DNA of 64,000 bases from Corylus avellana (GCF_901000735.1 NC_081542.1:35185689-35249688), one strand, 5' to 3'; shown: positions 22,817 to 35,342, counted from the stretch's first letter. Made by a program: numbers and translations. The notes: a model not told the origin generated them from the letters alone.

Positions 22817-24158
22817 AGTTGTGCCAAATACCCACCTAAATTAATAGCCAAATACTTGATACGTTTTACTCGCAAGTGCACAAATCAAATGATATTATAG
22901 CAGGCAAATACGAGATCATTCCCACGAGGATTGGTAAATTATGTTTAGAATTAATTTCCTATTTAATTAACAGATAAAATTCAATTGTCATGATTGAATT
23001 AAAATAAAGAAATAAAATAAAAGATAAACTAAAACTAAAAAGGATTAGGGTTTTGATATCCACCAATGCGCCAATTATACCGGTATATTTAATGTTTGCC
23101 AACCTAAGGGTATGGGTGTTTACTCCTTAAGCTATTGATCTCCCTAAGCAACAAATTAGGCATGGGTGCCTACTCTAATTCTTTTCTTTCTTAAAGGATT
23201 TAGCATGGGTGTATACTAAGTCGTTCTTTAAGAAAGCATAAATCTGTGAAAATCGACAAACACATGAGGCCTAGGGCATGGGTGTCTGCTCCCGGTTCCC
23301 CATGTTGATTAACCCAAGAACCCGGTGTGGATTTCTTTTGTTACTCTTATTAAATCCAGGATTCGGTCATCCAAATTGATTTAATTAACTAGTTCATACC
23401 ACATGCATATGTTGATCAGGCAAACACATATGAGGAATTCAAGATAACAGGAATTAATCAAGTTAAATACACCAAAATATAATTGTAGCAAAGGTGCCAA
23501 TATTGCAATCCTAAAAAGACATGATTAGGGCTTCAATCTAGCTTCAATTAAAATATAAACTACATAACAAAATAAAAGGTGGAAGAGAAGAAAAACCCAA
23601 ACTCCTCTTGATCTAGCTTTCAGTTCTTTTCCAGAGCTTGTGCCTCTTTCTCCACACTTTTTCCTAGAAGCTAAAGGTCTATTTATAGGCCTTTAGAAGT
23701 TCTTGTTACATTAGTAAACCTAGAAAATTCGTAGGGTTTAGTGCTATTACAAGTGGGACTTGGAATACCCTAATATGGAAGGAAAGGTCATTCTGGCCTC
23801 AGCTCATTGTTCTCTAGCGCACGGGTGTGATCGATCACAGCCCGTGTGCGCTCGATCGCACGACTGCGATCGAGTCTCCTTGTGTGCGCACGAGCGCACA
23901 CCTTGCGCTCATCTGGTCCTTTTGCTTGTAGTGCGCTCGATCGCAGGACACCTGTGATCGATCGTACTACCAGAGCCTCCAGCTTTTCCCGAATTTGCTC
24001 TTTAAGCTCAATACTTCCAAGTTTTTTTCATTTTCTTCCAAAGGCCTACAAAGACACAGAAAATACAGAAAATGAATAAAATGGCATAAATTAACAATAG
24101 TAAGAAATTAACACATATAAGTTTAAAGGCTAAAATATTAATATTTTGGCACTTAACA
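22817..24158 (-). mobile_element. 5' LTR of the 4.8-kb element
   Basis: A 1342-bp LTR starts at 24158 (TGTTAAGTGCC on the minus strand) and ends near 22817. The TATA box is intact (CTATTTATAGG on the plus strand near 23680). The CG-rich U3 block is at 23818-23970. It differs from the 3' LTR by many substitutions and small indels, so the insertion is not very young. Confidence 0.88.
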
Positions 24159-24163
24159 GCTTG

Positions 24164-24930
24164 CATGAGCCAAACAGTTTGGCACTAAAATATGAATATG
24201 TTTTCTTTACTATATATATGTATACAGCTTCACATCACATATTATGGAGTAGTAAAACAGTTCGTAAGATGATAATGGAAACAACAATTTAAATCATAAC
24301 CAATAGGGATCATGTCTCATGCATACCTAGTTAGTATGAAAATAGCTCTAAAGCTCTATTATATAACAATCTCAAAATAATAATACTATCACTTGCATCG
24401 TTATCACAATGTCGCCAATGTACCTATAGTATAACTGTACATACATAATATATAACATTCTATGAGCATCATAATGACGCTATAATGATTGTAACATATC
24501 ACTTACAAAAACAAATTATTGTAACATATTCACGTATGAATTCATATGAGGCATTACTATGACATTTAAATGTCATGTATATTTCTATCTAGGTATTACA
24601 ACTGGCCATCAAATAACTTTAACCAAATGAAATACTAGAGTTTAGTTATTATACCTTAAAAACCCTGCTCATCTAAAAACTTCGAACTTCTGCACCGAGA
24701 ATCTACTTTCGCCTGGCTTTGTTACTCAAGAACTCTTCCCTCACATCACATTCAAACGTGATATTACATATCACTAAAAAAAATCCAAATTTTCACTATC
24801 GACACACGTCCATTTGAATAGGAACCTTTTCTTAGCCATCAGGCAAGCCTAACACGTATTTCATTCGAATGCAATCAACTCATTTGAATGAAAAAGTCAA
24901 TTCTACATATAAATCAATAAATCAGTCATA
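24164..24930. other. Unassigned AT-rich DNA between LINE remnant and gypsy pol
   Basis: The first bases (CATGAGCCAAACAG) continue the interrupted LINE ORF1. The rest shows no coding similarity. Because the neighbouring gypsy pol reads right to left, its 3' LTR would be expected here, but I cannot recognise one. Confidence 0.45.
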
Positions 24931-24934
24931 ACTT

Positions 24935-27676
24935 TTGCTACAATTGTCATAATTGCACATATGATCCCAAGTTGTCTCCATCAGCATCAATAGAATATGG
25001 AGTAAATTGCTTCAAGTTGAACACATCGGAGGTCTTTAAATGACTTTGAAGACTTAGCCTGTGTGCATTACGATTTATCTTCTACATAATCTCATAAGGC
25101 CAAATCTTCCCCTCTTGTAGCTCGTTATACTCACCGATAGGGGAACAATCATGTGTGAGTACAACCTAAACCAAATTACCAACCTCAAATGTTACCATGC
25201 ATCTATGGTTGTTGGATCATGCTTTATACATGACATTGCTATCTTCTATCATTTTCTTGACCTGGTTATGAAATCCTTGGAGGTAATCTCCCATCTCATC
25301 AGCCTTAATACTCAATTGACCAATACGGGGAATGGGTGCCAAAACAACCACTCCCGATGGCTTTTGTCCATACACGATCTCTAAAGGGCTGAACTAAGTC
25401 ATTCTATTCTTTGACAAGTTGTAAGCAAAATCTGCCTGTGATAAAGCTAGGTCCCACTGCTTCAGCTTATTTCTACTATCTAAACTCCTCAAAAGATTTC
25501 CCAAGCTTCAATTCACCACCTTAGTCTAATCATTGGGGGTGGTAGGCACTGCTAAAATTAAGCTTGGTCTCAATCTTTTCCCATAGACTTGTCCAAAAAT
25601 GACTCATTAATTTTGTATCTCAATCCGATGTAATAGATCTTGAAAACTCATGCCTCGTGCATGCAGCTAATTTCCCAAAAATATAGGTGAGCAATTCGGG
25701 TGGCATGCATCTTCTTCCGACAAGCTACAAAATGGGCCATCTTCTAAAATCAATCCACCAACACGAGATTAGAATCCATGCTCCTCAGAGTGCGAGGTAA
25801 CTCCAATACAGAATCCATGCTAACATTGAGCCATGGGCCATCGAGCACTATAATGAGGTTTATAAACTAGCATTTGTGAGGGCTCATTTGGACCTCTGAC
25901 AAATAAAACATTGTTCCATGTAACATGCCACATCACTAGTTAGCTAGGGCCAATAATAGTCTAATGAGACCAAGGCCAAAGTTTTGTCTTTCCCAAAGTG
26001 ACTTCCATGCAACTCTCATATTATCTACTCCCTCAACGAACTATTTGGAATGCGTATATGTAAACCACAAAACATATAACCTTTAAGAATAATATAATCA
26101 TTTTTTTTTACCTATAGAGAGCTTAACAAATATCTTCTTGAAGGAAGGATCTTCCATATACAACTCTCGAAAGGTGTCAAAACTCTGGCATGCAGAGTAG
26201 TAAAAAGCCTGCCTACTTGAAGCATCATCAACTTGATTCAAGCTCCTTGATTGGTGCCCTAAGGAAAAAGTGAACTCTTGAAGGTAGGCAACCCACTTAG
26301 CATGTCTACGGCTATGGTTCTGTTGGCCATTGATGTACTTAAGGGCCTTGTGATTAGTGATAAGGATGAATTCCTTCTACACTAGGTAATGATGCCAATA
26401 CTTCAAAGATTGTACAATGGCGTAGAACTCCAAGTCATAGGTGGAATAATTCTTCTTAGACCCCGACAGCTTCTCACTGAAAAAGGCGATAGAACGTACT
26501 TCTAGCTTAGAACACCACCAATGCCAACGTCAAATGCATTATAGTTGACTTCAAAAATATTCTCGAAGTCTAGAAGAGCAAGAATGGGTGCTTCAGTCAT
26601 TTGCTACTTTACCAAGTGAATACTTCCATCAGCTTCTTCAGTCTACTAGAAACTTTGACCCTTTAGGCACTTTGTGCTTGGTGTAATCAATGTACTGAAA
26701 TTTCGGATGAATTGTCGGTAGAATAACGCCAATATGTAAAAATTCTGGACATCACATAGACTCTTGGGTGTTTACCACTCTATAATTGCTGCGACCTTAG
26801 ACTGGTCTACTTAAACACCATTAGTAAATAGAAAAAAAAAAAAAGAAAAAAAAAAAAAAAAAAAAGAAAAAAAGTAACAATCGTAGTAAGAAATGAGAAC
26901 TTCTTCTGATTGACATATAAACACTCATTTCTTAGTGTTTCAAAAACTTCCTTGAGGTGCTCTAGTTGTGTCTGTTGCAAGAGCTATAGATGAAGATATC
27001 GTTAAAGTAAACAACAACGAACTTCTCCATATAAGACTGCAACACCAAATGCATGAACCACAAGAATGTGTTTGGGTGGGTTGGATAGTCCAAAAGGCAT
27101 GACCATCCACTTGTACAACCCATGATGCATCTTGAACGTCGTTTTCCACTCATCTCTAGGCCTAATTTTGATTTGGTGATACCCGCTTCTAAGGTCAATT
27201 TTGGAAAGACCTTAGAACTTGATAAATGTGGACATGTCGTCCAAGCAAGGAATCAAGAGTCTACACTTCACCATGATTCGATTGATGGCTTTGCTATCAA
27301 TACACATGCACCACAATCCATCCTTCGGAACTAAGAGAGACAAAACTGCACATGGACTCATGCTCTATTGGATGTAACCTCTTTCCAATAACTCTATCAC
27401 TTGGCATTGTAACTCTTCAGATTCCTTCGGGTTTAGGCGATAAGTTGGTCGATTTGGCAAGCTTGACCCCAGCACGAAGTCAATGGGGTGTTAAATATCT
27501 CTCATGGGTTACAAACCAAGGGGTAGATTCTCAGGCATCAAATTAGCAAACTCGGTTAACACCTCTTGTAACTCTAGTGGCACATCATCATCTACAGTGA
27601 CACCCTCTTCACATGGCATCAAGGTGTACATTACACCATCCTCTTTTGCTTCCTCCAAGATTGTTCTGATAGCGTA
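24935..27676 (-). pseudogene. Ty3/gypsy polyprotein (RT, RNase H, integrase), heavily degraded
   Basis: Read right to left on the minus strand, the usual gypsy order is recognisable despite frameshifts and stops. RT lies around 27560-26700, with [20 protein letters not shown], a GLSNPPKH stretch, and a YFNDIFIYS stretch where YxDDILIYS is expected. RNase H is around 26640-26200 (LITDHKALKYI, HAKWVAYLQEF). Integrase is around 25800-25450 (MAHFVACRK, SDRDTKF-like, SSACHPQTDGQTEVVNRTLG). The tail is near 25390-24940 (EIVYGQKPSGVVVLAPI, NAHRLSLQSHLKTSDVFN). The YxDD catalytic motif has YFND. An A-rich run interrupts it at 26830-26875. The end resembles chromovirus-type gypsy elements, but the clade is not certain. 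Confidence 0.85.
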
Positions 27677-28105
27677 TGATAACATCAGAAGTTAAGAATT
27701 GAAGACTATAAAGGGAACTCAAGAAGAGAGGATATAATGAATAGGAAAGAGAAAGACCATACTCGCCCCAAAGAAGCAAACAAAGAATAACTTTGAAAAA
27801 CTGAAATTTTATTGATACTTCAAAACTGAATTGTTTCATTGAGTGTGTATCCCTTATATAGACTAAGATACACTTCTAATTTAACAAGGAAAAAAAAAAA
27901 AAAAAGTAAACAAATCCTAGTTGGAAAAGAAAAAACCTAATCCTTAATGAAAAAGTAAAAGCCCAATCCTTATTGAAAATGAAAACTAAAACACACATGC
28001 ATAATTGGAAAAAAAAGGAAACCCAATCCTAATGGAAAATGAAAACTAAAACACATATGCATAAATAAAATAAATCAACACTAATATCGGTCTTCACTTG
28101 CATCA
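27677..28105 (-). mobile_element. LTR fragment (antisense orientation)
   Basis: On the minus strand the order CTATATAAGGGATACAC, then ATGAAACAATTCAG, then CAATAAAATTTCAG looks like TATA box and polyadenylation signal of an LTR. Its end reads GATGTTATCA at 27677, directly at the point where gypsy pol similarity stops. The other boundary is not defined. Confidence 0.5.
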
Positions 28106-28271
28106 CAATCTTAAACATGTGTATATAAGCTCTTAGACACCATCCCCTTGCAAGCTGGTTTTCAAAGTGTGAGTTCTACCAAATGTACAAACCTCAGGTA
28201 GAACTTACACTTGAAAACCGGTTTGCAAGGGACAGGTGTCCAAAACTTTATATACACATGCTTAAGATTGT
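28106..28271. repeat. Near-perfect palindrome (foldback element)
   Basis: Two arms of about 75 bp are inverted copies: ACAATCTTAAACATGTGTATATA...GACACC...CCTTGCAAGCTGG...GTTCTACC and its inverse. A 16-bp spacer separates them. The arm sequence (CCCCTTGCAAG..GGTTTTCAAAGTGTGAGTT) is related to single copies at about 48448-48480 and 48862-48890. Confidence 0.8.
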
Positions 28272-29541
28272 ACTTATGCCATGTGGAACACTTAATATAG
28301 TAACATACACACAATGAAAATGTGAGCTCAAATGTTTAATGGAACGAAGTGTGGCCATACACTTGAGGATTGATCAACTCTTTTTCAAAGGTCAAGGCTT
28401 AGTTTTCTCATAAGCATAAATTCATGATGAAAGAAAATGTTTATGCTCGGGAAAATGATTTATTTCAACCAAACCATTAATCCACCACACCTCCAAAAAA
28501 ATCTCAACCAGTGTTAATGAAAACTCTTATTAACTAATGTCTAGGTAAAATTAAAGGTGTAGTGTTTAGCATTGCTCCCACTCTAGGTGAGAATGTTCTT
28601 TGTCCAGTGTCCAGGTAAAATTTTTTATTATCTAATGTCTAAGTAAAATTTTCCTTTGTCTAGTATCCAGTGTCCAAATAACATCCTTTATCCAAGTTCA
28701 TGTAATAAAATATCATTTGTACAAATTTCCAATTTAATTACATGATCCAACTTTATATGCTTTATTGTCTTGCCATTTAATAAAGAATGAGTTTAACCCA
28801 TATATAGCTTAAATTATATTGTGCAATTATTTATATAAAATTATAGTACCAATAATCCTTTTCCTCCTTTTCTCAAGAGGCCAACAAAAAAAAAAAGTTC
28901 TAAAAACCCCACCAAAGTCACCCTTCATCCAAACATCTAACACCCATTGATTTTTCTTCCATTCAATCGAACATCAACCAAAACTTCACAACCTAAACCA
29001 AATTCGGTCAACCACAAAAAAAAAAAAAAAAAAAAACCCAAACCAAAAGGTTCAAAATCGGCTACCACATAGAATAAATCAAAATACCTAAAATTTAAAA
29101 TCCAATCATCCCAATTCCAAAACTCTTCCGAATTTGGCCAAAGGGAATAACAAATCAAAATTTGCTAAAAATTTCTATTCTGCCAAACCACAATTTATTC
29201 TAGAAATCTACTTCAATTTGACTACATTCTCGATAGTAATCAGCATGGAACCTAGTAATCAATATCAACCAAAAGAAAACACCCAATCAGTCAAGAAATA
29301 TAAGAGCTGTGAATATGTTGAGGTCTTACCAAATCATGGTTAAGGCCTTTTTATTTATAAACTAATCAGTTAACAAGACATAGATGAATACAGTTTCTAT
29401 GTTATACAAACACCATACATGAACAAAATGTTATCTACTGTTTTAACTTGATTGAATGATATCCTTATCAGATGGTGTATCTTGAATGTTTGAACTTGAC
29501 TTGATCTTATCATGAGTGAGATGAGTTGTTGTGGAGATTGA
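28272..29541. other. Unassigned AT-rich DNA
   Basis: No gene recognised. Around 28530-28690 a phrase like CTAATGTCTAGGTAAAATT / CCAGTGTCCAGGTAAAATT is repeated four times in degenerate form. Poly-A runs are at 28887 and 29018. Confidence 0.5.
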
Positions 29542-30765
29542 TGTGGTATTTTTGTGACCAAAAAGATCAATTATAAAAGTACCACTCGCGATAGGATGAA
29601 TCTTTGTAGGGTACGGCTACATTGAGGGTGTCGAACCTCAAGGACTGCAAGGGTTTTATTAACAAAATTTGAAAGATTAAAATTAACTTGATTCAAAAGA
29701 GAATGATTTGGTTGTGTCAATTTAAAGTGCATCAAATAAACGGAAATAAAGAGAGTAAATATATGAGAGAGGGAGTAGGGTATTGACTTCACCACTATCC
29801 GCACACCAATGGTTAACCATATTTAATTCTAGCAATTCATTCTATGCATGTTATAAATTAAACAAGAAAACACATTATTGAAGAATAAAAATAATTCATC
29901 TTCGGTTAGCACGGATCGTCCACCTAACCACTAAGATGTGGTACGACTCGTCTTCCCTAAGTATGAATTATTTAATTCTTTAATAAGTTTCATACAATCA
30001 ATGGAATAGCATAACCCATCTTCGGTTGGCACAGATCGTCTACCTAAATTACACTAAACTAGGGTGTAGTACGATCCGTCTTTCCTAGGTATGGTCTATC
30101 TAACCCTATTGATTGCATGTCAATTAAAAACCATTGTATAATCATTATTCTTATAATCACAGAAAATAAGAAGGATTTGAATTCAATAATAGTAAAGTAC
30201 TTTCTAAGACAAGATAAGAATTTTACTAATATTGAGTTGGAAATTAAGAACAATTGCATTTAATATGAAGATCAGAAATCAATTGCAGCAATCCTCAGAG
30301 TTATACAATCAACATGCATAAATTGAAAAACTAGAAATTAAATACAATCAAACCATTGTGCTTGAAAAGGGTTACATCAATACCCCACAATTGGTTTAGA
30401 TGCTCTAATCTTCTAAGCTCCAAAGACAATTTACTGATATTTTACTCTAGAAAGCGGTGCGTCTGTTTACAATGTTTAGAGCCCTATTTATAGGGATTAG
30501 AAGAACCCTAAAAACCCTAGAAACCCTGGGAAAACTGGGGGTCAGTCTCCCAGTCCAATTGGGAGACTGAAAACCAAGTCCAAGTTGGAAAAGGATTCCT
30601 GCTGTGCACTACACGCCCATGTGCGCTCGAGCTTAGCTGATGTGCGCACGAGCGCAGGCGTGTGCTCGATCCTGGGCCGCAAACGCTCGAGTGCAAGTGC
30701 ACTCGAGCTCAAGAACAGTTGCGCTCGATCCCAAGTCCAAAATGCTCAAGAACAGTTGCGCTCGA
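29542..30765 (-). mobile_element. LTR of a related Tat/Athila-like element, degraded
   Basis: The minus strand has the family layout: a CG-rich motif block (30600-30765, CTCGAGC/GCGCTCGATC variants), a TATA box (CCCTATTTATAGGG on the plus strand near 30482-30495), a long central part, and an end near 29542. The U3 end is missing. At about 30765 the LTR jumps directly into the internal region (TAGTCCCTTAGCAATAC), which points to an internal deletion. Confidence 0.6.
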
Positions 30766-31830
30766 TCCCTAGTCCCTTAGCAATACAAAACAGAAAATAA
30801 ACAAAAAGATAAATCCATCTTTCATGGAATGTATGGTTGCATTTAGCATATGCAACAAGCCTTTTAAACCCCTAGGAGTTCCCTAGAGGACGAGTGAAGT
30901 CTCGTGAGGGTTTTCTAGGAATGATACCCATAAACATTTTTCAACCAAGTTATCCCCAAGAATGCAATATTATGATCATCATGGTTCTCAGTCATTAGCA
31001 GGCTTAATAGAACAAACACCAATTTCAAGAAATTACAAATCAGCTCCAAACATGGCATTTATGAGATATTACAAGATTCAACTAGTGTACGTGAACTCAA
31101 CACATAGTCACGGGATTTCAAAACTGACCTCAATCATGCATGGATCAATACTCAAAATTCATTAGGCTCCCTATAAGATAAACAACCAAGGCAAATTTTT
31201 TTTTTTTTTTTGATAGCACTTAGTTCCCTTAAGCTTTCTGATTGACCCATATATCGTGCGTTAGGCCAATGACTCCCAAACCAGATAGTTTTAGGGCATT
31301 AGGTGTAAAGACACCCCTAAGGACTTACTAACTCGGGTCAAAAAGGCTACGAAGCTAAGCTAGTTTTTATCAATCAAACCAAACTTCTCATTGTTTGACG
31401 CGAACACTCACTTCTTAATGAGGCAAGATGTTCGGTTACTTGGTGGAAAGCTCAAAATGATCATTTTTTTTTTTTTTTTTTAAAGTTGAATTTATGCCAA
31501 GGTTAATTTGGCAATAAGTTATCCAACTACATTCCAAATATTAAAGCCAGACATCACTGATTTTAGATTTTATGCCCCATTGACTACATGCTAGTGTGTT
31601 TGTGAAAATCAAATTGAAACAAGTAATATCTCATGCTACCAATGAAAGTAACACAATTTAAATTCCTTGATCACGTGTCTATTATATTAAGCCCATCAAT
31701 GAATTTCAAACCATAACAGGAAAATGAATTGCATGCTCAGAACTAACATGTATGCCCACAACCCCCAACTTAAAATACACAATGTCCTCAATGTGTGGAT
31801 AGAGACAATAAAGCAATGCAAGGGAGAGGA
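30766..31830 (-). mobile_element. Internal non-coding region of the same LTR family
   Basis: Shared phrases with 20750-21480 and 34390-35160 include CCTAGAGGACGAGTGAAGTCTCGTGAGGGTTTTC, the AGACACCCCTAAGGACTTACTAACTC block and CTTAAGCTTTCT. No coding region is seen in this part. A poly-T run is at 31199-31211. Confidence 0.65.
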
Positions 31831-33020
31831 GTACCTGACCTGTCACTGTGGCGCGAAAGAAGATGCCCTCGAATCAGGTGGCAACCGTGATAAAATGGAG
31901 CGCAACAGTGCTTGCTGTGCTTCAAATCTTTCATCTGCTAGGCGCTTGTCCTCCTCCCTCTGGGTAGCAAGCTCAGATCAGAGCTCTATCAGCTCTTTAT
32001 GGAGGGACTGGTATTGTGGCATGCTCATGGTGACAGTCTCTTCCGCTCTCTCTTGCCTTCCTGGCTCAGCTGCAGGTGGATCATTGTGCATAGGTCCATC
32101 AACATCCCCGACTACCTTAGCTGTTGCGGGCACCCAACGTCGTCTCGGCATGTGGGAACAACTCTGGTTCCACTGGATCAGGCCAAACTGAGGGGGAGTA
32201 GAAATAGGCCCATCCTCGGGTGTACCCTCAATGCCTTGCGTCTGAAGGAGATGGGTGATGAGAAAAGGGAAGGGAAGTCCCCATGATGATGACCCCTGAG
32301 TGCAGCGCACAATGGCCCCGTCCCAAAACTTGTGCATCTGATCCCAAATGAGCTGAGGAATGGAAATCCAAAAACCTCTCTGAAAAGCATACAGGGCCCC
32401 AAGAAAGGAACCACGCCGCTGAGTTTTGTGTCCAAATGGACACACATTCCGCTGCAAAATGAAGTCCACGAACCAGAGTCGGGAAGGCAGCAGAACCTTG
32501 CTCGTGCATCAGTCTAACGGCCATGGCAGATGTCATCCACAATGTGCTGAAGTGTAAGCTCAGAAGGTACGTTGGAGTACCGAGGGGTGCCATCCCGAGC
32601 CAAAATATCCGACGGGCACTCATGGGAACATTGCAGAGCAGCAGCAATGTCGGCGGTGGTCAGCTCAATGTCTATGCCAGCCATAAATGAGGATAGGATG
32701 CCCGGCCGAGTACAGTCGAATGTGAGATTGTGATAAAATTCTCAAACCAAGCCTTCATAAGCAGTGTGGCTGACTGGCTGGAATAACGCTGTGAGGCCAC
32801 AGCGTTTGCATTCTTTGACCCCCCACTTGGTCGCTTGGAGGTTTTTGAAAACTGTGTCGATGGCAAAAGAGGTCTCCAAGATGAGCTTTCTTTGCTTTCC
32901 ACAGCGTGGTGAAGGCGGGGCGAGGGCCTCAGAGGTGGTATCCCGAGCGGGGGAAGACCGAGAGGTGGAAGCTTGGACCTTAAGCATGCTGCCGCTTGGT
33001 TGGGGCCTTTCGTCGAACAT
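31831..33020 (-). pseudogene. Decayed gag-like / plant transposon-associated ORF
   Basis: The minus strand has overlapping frames over 1.2 kb with unusually high GC for this window. Reading order: MFDERPQPSG... at 33020, then a KWGVKECKRCGL and AYEGLVREFYHNL segment, then LARDGTPRYS..., then FLGALYAFQRGFWISIPQLIWD and PRRRWVPATAKVVGD. The REFY-x-NL and later LLxAxxxG-like order resembles the plant-specific putative transposon protein ORF found in many Ty3/gypsy relatives; this assignment is tentative. At least two frameshifts break it. It lies in the family whose other members here have no ORF at all, so it may be part of the parental element. Confidence 0.5.
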
Positions 33021-33027
33021 GTGGTGG

Positions 33028-34374
33028 TGTTGTTCACAATTACCTACCTAAATTAATAGGCAAATAATTGAATATTTTACCCGCAAGTGCACGAGGTCAA
33101 CATAGTAGTATAATGTGCAAGTACAGGGTCATTCCCACGAGGATTACTAAATTTTGTCTAAAATTAAATTCCAAAAGTAAAACAAAATAAAATTTGATTT
33201 TTGATTTGATGATAATAAAAAGGTAGGGCTTTGATATCCACCATTAATTATATTTAGCTAGTATATCAATATGCCAATGTTTTGATCATGTTATGTCTAT
33301 TTAATGTTTATCAACTTAAGGGCATGGGTATATTCTACTTAAGCTATAGATTTCCCTAAGCAAGGAGTTAGGCATGAGTGTATTCTCTAACTCTTTTCTT
33401 TCCTAAAGGGTTTAGCATGGTGTATACTAAATTGTTCTTTAGGAAAGCATATGGTAAATGGAAATCGACAAACAAATGAGGCCTAGGGCATGGGTGTATA
33501 CTCCTGGTTCCCCATGTTGATTAACCTAAGAATCCGGTGTGGATTACTTTTGTTACTTATGTTAAACCTAGGACTCGGTCATCCAAATTGATTTAACTAA
33601 CTAGTTTATACCACATGCATATGTTAATCAGGCATACACATATGAGGAATTTATGAAAGCAGGCATTAATCAAGTTAGATATCACAACAAGATCATCACA
33701 AGGGCGCCAATATTGAATATCAACTAAATATAACTAGGGCTTTAATCTAGCCCTACCAAATAAATTAGTTACACATAATAAAAATAAAACTAAAAAGAAA
33801 AGGGAAAGAAAGAACCGAAAGGTAGCCTACAATTCCTCCTCCCAAAGTTGTGCCTCTTTCCATGATGATTATTCTTTGAGGTTTAAAGGTGTATTTATAA
33901 GTTTTTAGAAGTCCTTGACAAACTAGTAAACCTAGGAATTTCATAGGGTTTTAATTCTATTGCAATTGGGAGTTGGAAAACCCTAATATGAAAATACTAG
34001 CATTCTGGCCGCAGCTCTAATGTGTCTCCTGCGCACGGGTGCGATCAATCACAACCCATGTGCACTCAATTGCACGTCTGCGATCGAGCCTCTTCTGTTG
34101 TGCGCTCGATCGCTCATGGCTGCTTCATGCTTTGTCTTCTCTGGTAGTACGCTCGATCGCAGGTTCCCTGCGATCGATCGCAATGGCAGGATCTCTAATT
34201 TTTCCCATTTTCTCTCTTTGAGCCCAAATCTTCCAGATTTACTTACTTTCTTCCAAAAGCCTAGAAAAGCATGGAAAACACAAAAAGGAACTAAAATGGC
34301 ATGAATTAATTAAAACTAAAGGATTAAAACATGTAAGTTAAGGGCTAAAATTATGAATATTTTAGTACTTAACA
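33028..34374 (-). mobile_element. LTR of the same family (about 1.35 kb)
   Basis: The minus strand starts TGTTAAGTACTAAAATATTC and ends in GTGAACA with the AGGTAGGTAATT equivalent of the other LTRs. The TATA box (GTATTTATAAG on the plus strand near 33889) and CG-rich block (34030-34185) are present. A polypurine tract on its right (34375-34392) marks it as a 3' LTR. No matching 5-bp duplication is seen at its outer edges. Confidence 0.7.
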
Positions 34375-35342
34375 CACCCTCAAACTTACATATTGTTAGT
34401 CCCTTAGCAATACAAAACTAAAAACAAAAATGAAAAACAGAGAACAGAAAGATAAATCCATCTTTCGTGGGATGTACAATTGCATTTAACATATGCAATA
34501 AGCCTTTTAAACCCTTAAGAATTCCCTAGAGGACGAGTGAAGTCTCGTGAGGGTTTTCCAGAAATGTTACCCACAAACATCATGCACAGTTCATGTTATT
34601 TCAAAAATTAAAGCATCACTTCAAGATCATGATTTTCATTCATTAACAAGCTTAAAAAGATGAACTCCATCTTCATAATGAATTGGAATCTCAAAGTTTA
34701 ATTACTTACAGAAGATATGCTAAAACATCACAAGTTTGAAAACAGTGTAAGGTGAATTAACACAAAATTATGAGACTTCTAAATCTTTCCAATATGTACT
34801 GTCTCCATATCTCAAAATTCACTGAAATTCCTATTAGAATGAATAACCATGGCATATTTCTTTTTTTTTTTTTCTCTCTCTCTCTCTCTTTCTCTTCTTT
34901 TTTTTTTTCTTTTCCCGTCAGATTGTGCAATGTTTGATTCCCTTAAGCTTTCTAATTAACCAATGTAGCGAGTGTTAAGTCAATAACTTCTAAACCAGAT
35001 GGTTTTAGGGCATTAGGTGTAGAGACACCCCTAAGGACCTACTAACTCGAGTCAAAAAGGCTACAAAACCAAACTAACCTTGACATTAATCAAATCAAAA
35101 TTTTTCACCTTTTGACGTGAACACTCAAAGCTTTAAGGCAAGAGGTCCAGTTACTCAGTGAAATGCTCATCAATGATCATGTATTTTAAGTCCCAAAACT
35201 TTTGAAATTTCTTCTTTTTCTTCCAATGACCTACAAAATAAAGGAAAACACAATAAAGAGTTAAAATGACTTAATTAACTAAAATTAAATGATTAAAATA
35301 TGTAAGGTAAGGGCTAAAAATATGAATATTTTAGTACTTAAC
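34375..35342 (-). mobile_element. Internal region plus truncated 5' LTR of the 33.0-35.3 kb element
   Basis: The polypurine tract is followed by the conserved non-coding internal block (34390-35160) and then, from about 35200, by only the outer 140 bp of an LTR that ends TTAGTACTTAACA at 35342. A deletion has removed most of the internal region, the primer site and most of the 5' LTR. A T/CT-rich stretch lies at 34858-34915. Confidence 0.6.

Larger units (their letters stand above)
19386..24158 (-). mobile_element. Complete non-autonomous LTR retrotransposon (LARD-like, Tat/Athila-type primer site)
   Basis: On the minus strand the order is 5' LTR (24158-22817), primer site, 2.1-kb internal region, polypurine tract, 3' LTR (20733-19386). 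The element is 4773 bp, flanked by GCTTG on both sides. Its primer site matches the 3' end of plant tRNA-Asp, as used by Tat and Athila lineages of Ty3/gypsy. The internal region has no gag or pol. It keeps the phrase GACGTTAAACTTAGCGCT CATGGGAGGCACCCC (22110-22142 inverted), which in related elements follows the end of pol. Mobilisation must have depended on proteins from another element. It carries A-rich low-complexity tracts, an (AT)40 run and CG-rich palindromic motifs. Confidence 0.88.
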
